Shown here piece after piece: positions 35,594 through 44,263 of a stretch of DNA of 51,060 nt. Each line of letters opens with the position of its first letter. Position 1 is the stretch's first letter. A program made the position numbers and the translations under genes. The stretch is from Melioribacteraceae bacterium (GTDB taxonomy: Bacteria; Bacteroidota; Ignavibacteria; Ignavibacteriales; Melioribacteraceae), in NCBI GenBank assembly GCA_026983955.1, contig JALSTB010000099.1:1-51060 (forward strand), read 5' to 3'. The notes below the pieces were generated by a model, which had not been told where the DNA came from, searched no databases, and saw only the letters and a program-made list of their open reading frames with translations.

Positions 35594-37564
35594 ATGGCTT
35601 TAACGAACAAACAAAAAAATTACATCCGGAAAAAGTATAAAAAACAAACTGCCAAAAGCATTGCAGATACTTTGAAAGTAAGCACCGGTGAAGTTGAAGA
35701 ATTTATCAAATCGATTTCCGCAAGCAGACCCAAACCGTTTTTCTATTTAGTTCTTCTTCTGATTCCCGTTCTGTTCTTTGTTTTGCTTGAAACCGGCTTG
35801 AGAATTTCCGGCTATGGTACCGATACACGGATGTGGGTTGAATTGTCCAACGGAAAACTAGGACTTAACCCGGAAGTTGCACGCCGGTATTTTTACAATG
35901 TAAAAGAGGTCCCGCAATCGATTCAGGATGTTTTCGATGCAAAGAAAAAGCAGAACACTTTCAGGGTATTCGTTCTGGGAGGAAGCAGTGCTGCAGGTTA
36001 TCCGTATATGCCGCTCGGCTCTTTTTCCCGTTACATCAGAAAAAGATTGGAACTGGTTTACCCGCAAAAAAACATTGAAGTTGTTAACGTTGCACTCACT
36101 GCTGTAAACAGTTATACAATTCTCGATTTTATTCCCGGAGTACTAGAACAAAAGCCGGATTTAATTCTGATTTATGCAGGACATAACGAATATTACGGCG
36201 CTCTGGGTGTCGGCTCGATGGAATCGCTCGGTACTTCTCGTATATTTGTCAATTTGTTATTAAAATTGAACAAATTCAAAACCGTACAACTTTTACGCGA
36301 TATAATTCAAAAAAGCATCGGATTGCTTTCCGGTAATAAAAAAAACTCAACCGGAACGTTAATGGCACGAATGGCTCAAAAACAATCCATATTTCTGAAT
36401 TCGGAAACTTACAAGCTTGGTCTCGAACAATTCCGCGACAATATGCATGACGTTCTGGAGATGATAAATGAAAAACATGTTCCGGTTATTATCTCAACGC
36501 TAACTTCAAACTTAAAAGATTTGTATCCGTTTATTTCAAAATCAAAAGACGGATTGCCGGCAGCGAACACTGTTTATAAAAAAGCGAAGTTAAAATATTC
36601 GGAAGAAAAATTTATTGCTGCGGATTCGCTTTTCCGCTATGCAAAGGATTTGGATTTATTACGGTTTCGCGCACCGGAAGAAATGAATAAGATTATCTAC
36701 AAATTGGCAAGCGAGTTCCACATTCCCGTTGTAAACATCGATTCGGTTTTCGGTTCATACAGTCCAAACGGCATTGTAGGCAACAATTTAATGACCGACC
36801 ATCTCCATCCAACGCTGCGCGGTTATCAACTGATGGGCAAAGCATTTTACGAAAGTATGGTTCATAATGTTTACGTTCCGAAAGAAAATCCGGAAATAAA
36901 ATCGCTTGAAGCACAAGATAGTTTAACATTAAAAAATTTTGTTTTTTCCGAACTCGACTCCGTTATAGCCGATTACAAAATCAAACTGTTGAAAAACGAT
37001 TGGCCGTTCATTTCTCCCGGAAATAAAAAACCGTTCGCTGCTATAATCAGACCTGAAAATTTCAGGGATTCGCTTGCAATGAAATTCATCTCAAAAGAAA
37101 TAGATTGGCAAACCGCACAAATGCAAATGGCCGAATGGTATTTGAAAAATAAAAACTTCCCCAAGTTTCACAATCAAATGGTGGTTCTCACAACCCAGTT
37201 TCCTCACATGCTGGAAAGTTATAACAGAAAAGCAAACAATTTGCTTGCGAAAAAAAAATACAAAGAAGCTTTTGTTTATTTGACTTCCCGGTATATGATA
37301 AAACCCGATGCATTTTCGGCAAAGTGGATTGGAATAATAAACCTTTCGAAAAACAAAATTGCGGATGCCATTAAGTATTTGGAAGAGAGCTTGAAGTTCA
37401 ATCCTTCCGATTCGCAAGTATTATACAACCTGGCAGGTGCATATTCACTTCAAAAAAATTACAGTAAGGCGCTGGAATTAATTAACAAATGCCTTGAAAT
37501 AAATCCGGATCATAAAGAAGCGCAAAACTTGAAACGCCAACTTGAAGCCGCATTGGGAAAATAA
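35594..37564 (+). CDS. Membrane-anchored SGNH/GDSL hydrolase with N-terminal HTH-like segment and TPR C-terminus
   Basis: 656 residues. Residues 1-45 are basic and look like a small helix-turn-helix ('KKQTAKSIADTLKVSTGEVE'). One membrane helix follows (about 48-66), then an SGNH hydrolase domain. 'FVLGGSSAAGYPY' (about 126-138) carries the likely nucleophile S131 or S132, 'YAGHNEYYG' has the oxyanion-hole Asn198, and 'DHLHP' supplies D402 and H405. The C-terminus (about 480-656) has TPR-type repeats ('SDSQVLYNLAGAYSLQKNYS', 'ALELINKCLEINPDHKEA'). The catalytic domain should face the periplasm, where it could remove or move acyl groups on glycans. It is 4 bases after the amylase and near the carbamoyltransferase group, suggesting envelope glycan modification (inference). 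Confidence 0.85.
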   Translation: MALTNKQKNYIRKKYKKQTAKSIADTLKVSTGEVEEFIKSISASRPKPFFYLVLLLIPVLFFVLLETGLRISGYGTDTRMWVELSNGKLGLNPEVARRYFYNVKEVPQSIQDVFDAKKKQNTFRVFVLGGSSAAGYPYMPLGSFSRYIRKRLELVYPQKNIEVVNVALTAVNSYTILDFIPGVLEQKPDLILIYAGHNEYYGALGVGSMESLGTSRIFVNLLLKLNKFKTVQLLRDIIQKSIGLLSGNKKNSTGTLMARMAQKQSIFLNSETYKLGLEQFRDNMHDVLEMINEKHVPVIISTLTSNLKDLYPFISKSKDGLPAANTVYKKAKLKYSEEKFIAADSLFRYAKDLDLLRFRAPEEMNKIIYKLASEFHIPVVNIDSVFGSYSPNGIVGNNLMTDHLHPTLRGYQLMGKAFYESMVHNVYVPKENPEIKSLEAQDSLTLKNFVFSELDSVIADYKIKLLKNDWPFISPGNKKPFAAIIRPENFRDSLAMKFISKEIDWQTAQMQMAEWYLKNKNFPKFHNQMVVLTTQFPHMLESYNRKANNLLAKKKYKEAFVYLTSRYMIKPDAFSAKWIGIINLSKNKIADAIKYLEESLKFNPSDSQVLYNLAGAYSLQKNYSKALELINKCLEINPDHKEAQNLKRQLEAALGK

Positions 37565-37579
37565 AGTCCGTACAATAAA

Positions 37580-37601
37580 AAAGGGCTCTTGCGAGCCCTT
37601 T
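37580..37601. terminator. Bidirectional intrinsic terminator
   Basis: AAAGGGCTC (37580-37588) pairs with GAGCCCTTT (37593-37601) around the loop TTGC. It lies between the stops of the convergent SGNH and starch-binding-like genes. A runs on the left and T/AATTT on the right give U-rich tails in both directions. Confidence 0.78.
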
Positions 37602-37626
37602 AATTTCCGCTGACTTTATCTTTGCA

Positions 37627-39456
37627 TTAGCGCAAAAGAATCATTTTCTTCGTTGCAACAAAATCGCCGGCTTTAATTGTGTAGAAATAAACTCCACTGC
37701 TCAATGCATTTGCATTGAAAGTATATTGATAATTTCCGGCTTTCATTTTTCTGTTAACCAAAGTTGCAACTTCTTGTCCTATAACGTCGTATACTTTCAG
37801 ACTTACAAAAGATTCTTTTGCAACCGTAAATCTGATTAAAGTTGACGGGTTAAACGGATTAGGATAATTTTGTTTCAATTCGAATTTCAATGGCACTCCG
37901 CCCAGGTCTTTTATGCCGGTAAAATCGCCGGCGGGTGCAGCTTCCCATTGATCCGATTTGTCTTCTTGTGCAGTCCAATGGTCTTGCGGAGCCGAATAAG
38001 GTTGAACGAATTTTCTATAACCTTCTTGCTCGATGTAACGGACACGGTAAGCAAAATCGCCAAATCCGGCCGGTTCGGCTATCCAACCGTTAGTAGGACT
38101 TGAATAAGCATAGCGGTACTCAACTCCGTTCCAAGAAGGACCGTTAATTACCAAAGTTCCGGTGTAAACCATATCGCCGTCGTCATCAGAGAGCGAAAGG
38201 ACTCTCATTTCATCGTTATCGACCCAACCTTGCGAGAAAACGAACGACGGTTGTTCGAACACAACATAAACGGTGTCGTTGTTCGGATCGAATGGAAGAG
38301 GTTGAACATTAGGATCGGCAGCAGCCGTCATATCCACATTAAAAGTAAACTCAACGGATTTTCCTGCTTCAACCACAAAGTTCGGTAAAACGTCGTCGTA
38401 GTAAATCGGATCGAGATTTTGATCGCCACCTTCGAAATTGACGTCTCTATTACCGCCTCCTTGCGAGAACGGTCTTTCCCATCCGTCGGTCCACATTGTA
38501 TTCGGATCTGCTTTCTTTACAAAGAATTTCCAGCTTTGTTCACTTCCCACCGGGGTTTGAACAAATGGAACGGTTAAGAACCACTCATCGGGATTGAGGA
38601 AGTTTTGTTGCATCAACGATTTATCGGGTTCGGAATCGCTCCAACCGTTAAATCCACCGCGTACTTGAAGAGAATCGGATGCATTGTCGTAAATTCCAAC
38701 TTCACTCATAACGGACATATCGACCGTAAAGGTAATATTTCCGTCGGCAAGCTGCACATCGGGATCGATATCATCCCAGAAAGCGGAAAATTCTTGGGCT
38801 CCGTCCACAACCCAGTATGTTCTGTTCGGTATGGTTTCCCAAGTAACAGAACCGGAAGAACCGGAAACGAAAATAAACTTAAATTCGATTTTTTGTGCCG
38901 AATTGATATCGACCGTAACTGTGTAGGTCGAATCACCGTCGTCATCGGTCATGTTATCGGCAGCGGTCGACCATCCGTTGAAGGAGCCGGCAACCCTTAC
39001 GGTATCTTGAGCAGGATCGAGATCCCCTTTGCGAATCGGAATTCGCATGTCAACATTGAACGTAACCGGAGCCGGGTCGCCCGAAGGCATTTCTTCGCCG
39101 TTAAAGAACACTACCGGCAAAGTTGTATCGGCAGAGCCGACAACCAAAGATTTGTTTGCTCCGTCTTCCCATGTACCGCCGTTTCCGCTATGGTAAAATT
39201 TGTACTCATAGCTTGTGTCTGCTGCAACCGAAATCACTGCAACGTAAACCGAATCACCGTCGTCGTCGGCCATTGCGGTTTCGCCCCAATCGTTAAAGCT
39301 GCCGCGAACGGAGACGCCGTCGGAAGCAGGATTAAACGCTCCTTTTGCCGCTTGAACGCGCATGTCCACTTGGAAAGTGACATTAACGTTCTGAGCATTA
39401 ATCAAACTGAATGCTCCGAACAAAAGAAGTGCTAAAAATATTGAAGATTTTTTCAT
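37627..39456 (-). CDS. Secreted protein with four starch-binding-like beta-sandwich repeats and T9SS domain
   Basis: 609 residues with a signal peptide (to 'SLINAQN'). Four tandem modules begin near residues 24, 130, 240 and 368. Each opens with 'VTFxVDM', and the first three carry 'VRGSFNDW', 'VAGSFNGW' or 'VRGGFNGW', followed by a 'DDDGDS' turn in modules 1 and 2. The G-S/G-F-N-x-W core is that of CBM20/CBM48-type or isoamylase-N sandwich domains that bind alpha-glucans. A canonical T9SS domain ends the protein ('LKQNYPNPFNPSTLIRF' ... 'VATKKMILLR'). It follows the third cassette's PorV-like gene and lies close to a GH13 amylase, so a surface starch-binding role is reasonable. Binding itself is not shown. 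AGGAG precedes the ATG. Confidence 0.85.
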   Translation of the reverse strand: MKKSSIFLALLLFGAFSLINAQNVNVTFQVDMRVQAAKGAFNPASDGVSVRGSFNDWGETAMADDDGDSVYVAVISVAADTSYEYKFYHSGNGGTWEDGANKSLVVGSADTTLPVVFFNGEEMPSGDPAPVTFNVDMRIPIRKGDLDPAQDTVRVAGSFNGWSTAADNMTDDDGDSTYTVTVDINSAQKIEFKFIFVSGSSGSVTWETIPNRTYWVVDGAQEFSAFWDDIDPDVQLADGNITFTVDMSVMSEVGIYDNASDSLQVRGGFNGWSDSEPDKSLMQQNFLNPDEWFLTVPFVQTPVGSEQSWKFFVKKADPNTMWTDGWERPFSQGGGNRDVNFEGGDQNLDPIYYDDVLPNFVVEAGKSVEFTFNVDMTAAADPNVQPLPFDPNNDTVYVVFEQPSFVFSQGWVDNDEMRVLSLSDDDGDMVYTGTLVINGPSWNGVEYRYAYSSPTNGWIAEPAGFGDFAYRVRYIEQEGYRKFVQPYSAPQDHWTAQEDKSDQWEAAPAGDFTGIKDLGGVPLKFELKQNYPNPFNPSTLIRFTVAKESFVSLKVYDVIGQEVATLVNRKMKAGNYQYTFNANALSSGVYFYTIKAGDFVATKKMILLR

Positions 39457-39509
39457 AAAGCACTCCTGTGATAGTTAGTGGATATTATGTTTGTATTTAA
39501 TTAAATATA

Positions 39510-40538
39510 TCAGAAAGTTAGCAATATTCCAAAACTATGATTATTATCTAAAAATTTGAACTTCTGATAAGCATAACCGACCCGCACACCGAATGAATCT
39601 TGTAATTTATAGTTTATACCGAATCCCAAGGTTAAACCTTCTTGACTATCAGCGAGAAATAAAGTTTTATATCCACCCCGCAATGAAATCAATTTATTAA
39701 ACAAGTTTATCTCACCACCAACGTTCACCCATTGTTTGTTATCGTTCGGATAATTTGCGTCTATTGCCAGAAGAAAATTATTTCCGTCACTTATTTCAAA
39801 CTCGCGTGAAAGACCGATTTGTAATTTTAACGGTAATTCGAATCTGTCCGTAGCCAAAAATGCATCGACCGTTTCATTATTGCCGGATGTTGTCGGGTCC
39901 TGGTCATACCGCACCAAAAGGTCATCGCCGCTAATTTGCATTTTAGTTCCGAAATTCGAAATTGAGCTGGCAAACTTAATTCCCCAAAACGGGGTTAAAA
40001 AAATCGTTCCGATATCGACGGCAAAACCGTCTGCGTACGAGTTAAAAATAGTTTCACGGATGTATTTGACGTTTGCACCGATTACAAATTTATCTGTAAT
40101 GTGCCGTGCAAAAGAAATTCCGAAGGCATAACTTGATGCTGAAAAAGTGGTCCCGATTCCCTCGGGTTCAAGTTCTGTTGTAATTTCCATTTCACCGAAG
40201 TTCAGTGCACTGATGTTAAATCCTGCAGTGCCCAAATCACCCAAAGGAATTACGGCTCCGAAATAACTTAAATTGATATCTGCAAACAATTTTGTATAAT
40301 TGAAAACCCCTTGATATTCGTTAATATCACCTAGGCCGGCCGGATTCCAATACATTGCAGTGGCATCGTTGCTTACCGCGCTGAATGCGCCTCCCATTGC
40401 ATTGGCACGCGGTCCGATTCCGATGCTTAAAAATTTAGCTGCCGTTGTTCCGGTTTTACTTATACTTTGCGGAAATACGGTAAAGGTAAGAGCTAAAAAT
40501 AAAACCGGTACCAAGAAAAAATTTTTAATTTTCAACAC
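39510..40538 (-). CDS. PorV/PorQ-family outer-membrane barrel protein (cassette C)
   Basis: 342 residues. The start is a GTG at 40538, supported by AAGGAG six bases upstream; no ATG gives an intact signal peptide (first residues MLKIKNFFLVPVLFLALTF). The PorV signature is strong: 'AAKFLSIGIGPRANAMGGAF' and 'AMYWNPAGLGDI'. The C-terminus 'NHSFGILLTF' ends in Phe, as expected for an outer-membrane barrel. It is more distant from the other two PorV-like proteins in the window than they are from each other. It follows the 1219-residue secreted protein by 36 bases, repeating the receptor-secreted protein-PorV order. Confidence 0.87.
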   Translation of the reverse strand: MLKIKNFFLVPVLFLALTFTVFPQSISKTGTTAAKFLSIGIGPRANAMGGAFSAVSNDATAMYWNPAGLGDINEYQGVFNYTKLFADINLSYFGAVIPLGDLGTAGFNISALNFGEMEITTELEPEGIGTTFSASSYAFGISFARHITDKFVIGANVKYIRETIFNSYADGFAVDIGTIFLTPFWGIKFASSISNFGTKMQISGDDLLVRYDQDPTTSGNNETVDAFLATDRFELPLKLQIGLSREFEISDGNNFLLAIDANYPNDNKQWVNVGGEINLFNKLISLRGGYKTLFLADSQEGLTLGFGINYKLQDSFGVRVGYAYQKFKFLDNNHSFGILLTF

Positions 40539-40574
40539 CTTATTCTCCTTGAATATATTTCAAGTTTTAAGTTT

Positions 40575-43500
40575 CTACTTTATTATTGCAAACTTGCCGA
40601 TTTTCTGTCCGATTCCCGGCGCATCCACATGATAAATGTAAACACCGTACGATACACCGAGATTATCTTTCGTTAACAAGTCCCAGTATTCCGAACCGTC
40701 GTTATACGGCTCGTTATGTTCAATTGTTTTAACCAACTCCCCGTTCACTGTAAAAATCCTGATTGTACACTTTGCCGGTAAATGGGTAAAGTGGATTGAA
40801 CGGGGACCTCTCCCGCTGTTAAACGGATTTTTAATTTCCCATCTTGCCGATGCAACATACGGGTTTGGCACAACTTTAATATTTTCAAGTTCAACTTTTG
40901 CTTTTTCCGGATTTATTTTCGCTTCGTGGGCAACAAAACGGAAAACATCGGAAGAAAGGAAAGGTTTTTTCAATCGTATCGTTGCAGTATCGCCGGCTGC
41001 GGGAAAACGCTTTCCACCTGTTGTATCTCCGTCAATATAAAACCACCATGTATAAACGAGTGAATCTTCACTATTAGGCTCGAGGAAAATAATTCTATCT
41101 CGCAACGCACCTTTGGCTGTAAGTTTTCCTTCGCCGCCGGTAAGATCGACTTCGGCAAATCCGAATTTAATGTAATCGCCTATGCTGTTGTTATACACTT
41201 TAAAGTTAACATCCTTTGCCGGGAAATCCACTCCGCCTATTGTAATTGGTGTCGATTGTCCGAATCCCACATCACCAAATTGAATTTCATAGTCGTTAGG
41301 TCTCTCTTCTCCTTTCAATCCGCCTGCAAAAACGAATTTTTCGAAAATGAATTTCTGTACGTCTTCATTATTCCAACCGGATTGTTCGGCATTTAATTGC
41401 ACACGTTTCTCGTTAAAAAATTTAAGCTGAAAACCATCGATTACGGGTTGTTCGTCCGTTTCCGAAAAACGGGTGCTTTTATCTATAAGAACAACATTAT
41501 CAGTTGAATCAATTAATGTGAAATTTTTTGTAGTTAAAGTATCGGATTCATTGCTGCGTTGCGCAAGTTTTAATGTATCTTCGAAGGTAATATAATAAAC
41601 ATGTCCGTCTTTAATCGAATTCATATCAATGATATCGTAATCGATTTTACCGGTTGTGGTTCCTTCAACAAGTTCTATTTTCCCCAGTGTGGGCGGAACG
41701 TATCCTGCAGCGGGCGCTTCGGGTGTAACGCGGGCAACGTTTTGACCTAAGCGTACACTTCCATCTGGTTGAAGGGAAATTCTGATCGGTGATTCGGAAG
41801 GTATGATATCACCTTCGGGATATCCGAAATCGTATGCCACAACCGCATAATAATAGGTAAAACCGTTTTTAACGGTGGTATCGACAAACGTATGCTTTAT
41901 TCCGCTGTTGTTACCAAGGTAGTAATGCACGCCGTCAATTCCAACCGAATCGAAACCGGAATATTCGTCAACCAAATCGAATTGTGCTATTGCATTTTTG
42001 AAAATCGGATTTCCGAAACCGCTTGTTATATTTTCTATATCTTGAAATGCGGGATCTTGCGAGCGGTAAATTTTATATCCTTCAAAATCGTGCCCGTTGC
42101 CGCCGATTTTGTTTATGTAGGAATCGAACGAAGATTCGGCTACATCATCCCACGATAAAATCACTTTGTTATCGCCCGGTACAGCTGTAAGCGTTGGGGT
42201 TAACGGGGCATTGGCAAATTGATAATCGTTTTCGTAAGTTTCCCTGACTCTCACGGTTTTTCTGATAATTTCTTTCTTTCTTATTTCACCGTCCGGATCG
42301 TTGGCAGGACCGTTAGCCAGAACCACGGCAACGGAAAAGGGGTGAATTTCGCCGGGTCGCAAAGGGAAGTAGCTTGATGAAATAAACAAATCGTATTCAC
42401 CTGCGGTAACAACTTGCGGATCGTAAAAATGCCCGGGTCGCATAAGCTTAAACCATAATTCCACATCAGTAATGGAATTAAAATTAATGGAACCGGCAGG
42501 TTCGTACTGGGCATTGGTAATACCTATTTGATCCGTTTCGGAAATGTCGGTAACATCCACATTCGGCTCGCCGGGCAATCCGAAAGGTGCACCGGTTGTG
42601 GGTCTTCCGTCGCCTTCTCCTTTGTCGCCCGTATCGGCTACTCCGTCCAGACCTACGTCATCGGTTAAGGGATTCCAGTCGCCATCGTCGTCTATTCCGT
42701 TGTCCCGTTCTTCGTCAATCATTTCATCAATTCTTTCATCGATGTTTTCATCAACGGCACCATTGCCGTCGTTATCAATTCCGTCGGCATATTTTTTACC
42801 CAAATCTTCAGCTTTCAAGTCGTATAGAATTACTCCCGTTCCGGGAACAACATAACGGAAGTAGGGTGCGTCGTTACTTGCCGCATCAATCATTTCTTGA
42901 GTTACCACGGGGCTTCCGGGCTCGCCGTCGTCGTCGTTATCGATTCCGTCGGCAAATTTATATCCCAAATCGTCTTGTTCCACCATTAAAAGATGGACTT
43001 TTCCGTTTTGTATTGAGTCGTTTTCAGGATTTCTGGGCCAGCGTTTCCATTGATCGTTCTGTGCAAGATCGATCATTGCCTGGGTAACGACGGGACTGTT
43101 ATCTTCACCGTCACCGTTTTGGTCTATGCCATCGGCATAAGTAACACCCACTTGATTTTGAAAAGGAATGTGGGTTTCGTTTTCATCTATCAAACCGTTT
43201 CCGTTATCATCGATAAGGTTATCGGGATCTTCACCGACCAACAACTCGGGTGAAACTTTGGGACCGAACTCTTCGCCGTCACCGTCGTTATCAATTCTGT
43301 CACGGGAGTTGCCGGGAGTTTCAAGAAAAACTTGCCCCACAATACCGACCGGATCATTGCCGAAATCGGGTGCGCGGTTATCTCTATCGCGACTGAAACC
43401 GATATCTTGAAGCAGATCGAATTCGGAAATATCATCCTGGGAATCTCCGTTTCCGCCAACAAAATCGGCATGCCAAGCGGTAACCGCAACTTTCGGTATT

Positions 43501-44234
43501 TCACTTGTTCCATCGTTTTTAATTGTGTGAAGAACATAAATTGCATCTTGAACCAAAACTTGCGACCAAGCCAAAGCGCGCACATCGATGATTAATCCCA
43601 AACCGCCCCGGGTTAAATCTGTAGTATCGGGATAAAACAATCCCTGTTCGCTGTAGCGTGTGTATTTATCGTCGGACATACGGTAAAAAATTTCCTGGTC
43701 GGCTCTAAAATCGTTCTTTCCGCCCAAACCGTTCCAGCTTCCTTTCCAACCGGGATCAACTTCATCTTGAGTTTTATCAGGCCAAAAAGCCGGCCATGTT
43801 GTTTCATCCACACTTGTTGCGATTGAACGGACTGGTCTGTCATCGTTGTAATAACCCGGAACGGGTTCAAAATTCCAACTTGTACCTTCGGGGGAATTTC
43901 TGAACGTCGGTACATCAACAATTTTCAACGGGTTGCCGTCTTTATCAATAACTTCGCCACCTACAAAAATTGCAGTAAGCGCCAAATAAACTTTACCGGT
44001 GTTCTTAGGCCACTCGTACGGCGTTTGCACATTAATGGGAAACTGTCCGCCTGTACGACCCGTAAATCCGAAATTGTGTATTGTTGTGCGGACGCGATTG
44101 CCTTCCAATTGAGCTTTAGCACGTTTAGACGAATCGCCCCTTTCTTTTCCGGGTTTGTATTGACCGTAATTTTGTGAAAACATTATCAATAATGAAATCA
44201 AACTGACTACGGTTGTTTTTAATAATCTTACCAT
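40575..44234 (-). CDS. Cassette secreted protein C: acidic calcium-type repeats, FN3 and VPNPY-type C-terminal domain
   Basis: 1219 residues with a signal peptide (to about 'MFSQNYGQ'). A beta-rich N-terminal region (50-300) is followed by at least six D-x-(D/N)-G-(D/N)-G loops (about 311-545) like thrombospondin type 3 or dockerin calcium sites. Then come an FN3-like region with 'EGYKIYRSQDP' and a terminal domain of about 102 residues starting 'IKVVPNPY' and ending 'IGKFAIIK'. The last domain matches those of the two shorter cassette proteins. AGGAGG lies 12 bases before the ATG, a rather long spacing. The position between a TonB receptor and a PorV-like gene, as in cassettes A and B, suggests a large surface component that needs calcium for folding. 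The ligand is unknown. Confidence 0.82.
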   Translation of the reverse strand: MVRLLKTTVVSLISLLIMFSQNYGQYKPGKERGDSSKRAKAQLEGNRVRTTIHNFGFTGRTGGQFPINVQTPYEWPKNTGKVYLALTAIFVGGEVIDKDGNPLKIVDVPTFRNSPEGTSWNFEPVPGYYNDDRPVRSIATSVDETTWPAFWPDKTQDEVDPGWKGSWNGLGGKNDFRADQEIFYRMSDDKYTRYSEQGLFYPDTTDLTRGGLGLIIDVRALAWSQVLVQDAIYVLHTIKNDGTSEIPKVAVTAWHADFVGGNGDSQDDISEFDLLQDIGFSRDRDNRAPDFGNDPVGIVGQVFLETPGNSRDRIDNDGDGEEFGPKVSPELLVGEDPDNLIDDNGNGLIDENETHIPFQNQVGVTYADGIDQNGDGEDNSPVVTQAMIDLAQNDQWKRWPRNPENDSIQNGKVHLLMVEQDDLGYKFADGIDNDDDGEPGSPVVTQEMIDAASNDAPYFRYVVPGTGVILYDLKAEDLGKKYADGIDNDGNGAVDENIDERIDEMIDEERDNGIDDDGDWNPLTDDVGLDGVADTGDKGEGDGRPTTGAPFGLPGEPNVDVTDISETDQIGITNAQYEPAGSINFNSITDVELWFKLMRPGHFYDPQVVTAGEYDLFISSSYFPLRPGEIHPFSVAVVLANGPANDPDGEIRKKEIIRKTVRVRETYENDYQFANAPLTPTLTAVPGDNKVILSWDDVAESSFDSYINKIGGNGHDFEGYKIYRSQDPAFQDIENITSGFGNPIFKNAIAQFDLVDEYSGFDSVGIDGVHYYLGNNSGIKHTFVDTTVKNGFTYYYAVVAYDFGYPEGDIIPSESPIRISLQPDGSVRLGQNVARVTPEAPAAGYVPPTLGKIELVEGTTTGKIDYDIIDMNSIKDGHVYYITFEDTLKLAQRSNESDTLTTKNFTLIDSTDNVVLIDKSTRFSETDEQPVIDGFQLKFFNEKRVQLNAEQSGWNNEDVQKFIFEKFVFAGGLKGEERPNDYEIQFGDVGFGQSTPITIGGVDFPAKDVNFKVYNNSIGDYIKFGFAEVDLTGGEGKLTAKGALRDRIIFLEPNSEDSLVYTWWFYIDGDTTGGKRFPAAGDTATIRLKKPFLSSDVFRFVAHEAKINPEKAKVELENIKVVPNPYVASARWEIKNPFNSGRGPRSIHFTHLPAKCTIRIFTVNGELVKTIEHNEPYNDGSEYWDLLTKDNLGVSYGVYIYHVDAPGIGQKIGKFAIIK
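42600..43304 (-). repeat. Tandem acidic D-x-D-G-D-G calcium-loop repeat region inside cassette protein C
   Basis: This stretch encodes residues 311-545. Loops include 'RIDNDGDGEEFG', 'IDDNGNGLIDEN', 'IDQNGDGEDNS', 'IDNDDDGEPGS', 'IDNDGNGAVDEN' and 'IDDDGDWNP'. Three are preceded by Y/F-A-D-G, and two are followed by 'SPVVTQxMID', showing unit duplication. The antisense strand reads as long arginine-rich ORFs, which are artefacts of this repeat. Confidence 0.8.
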
Positions 44235-44263
44235 TATAATTTAATTCCTCCTCGTTCAAAATT

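Noticed and set aside
38605-39435. 276-codon open frame on the plus strand
   Set aside because: Antisense to the starch-binding-like repeat gene; its repetitive look comes from the repeats on the other strand.
42587-43087. Arginine-rich 166-codon open frame on the plus strand
   Set aside because: Antisense reading of the acidic D-x-D-G repeat codons, which yields Arg/Ser-rich nonsense; no start signal.
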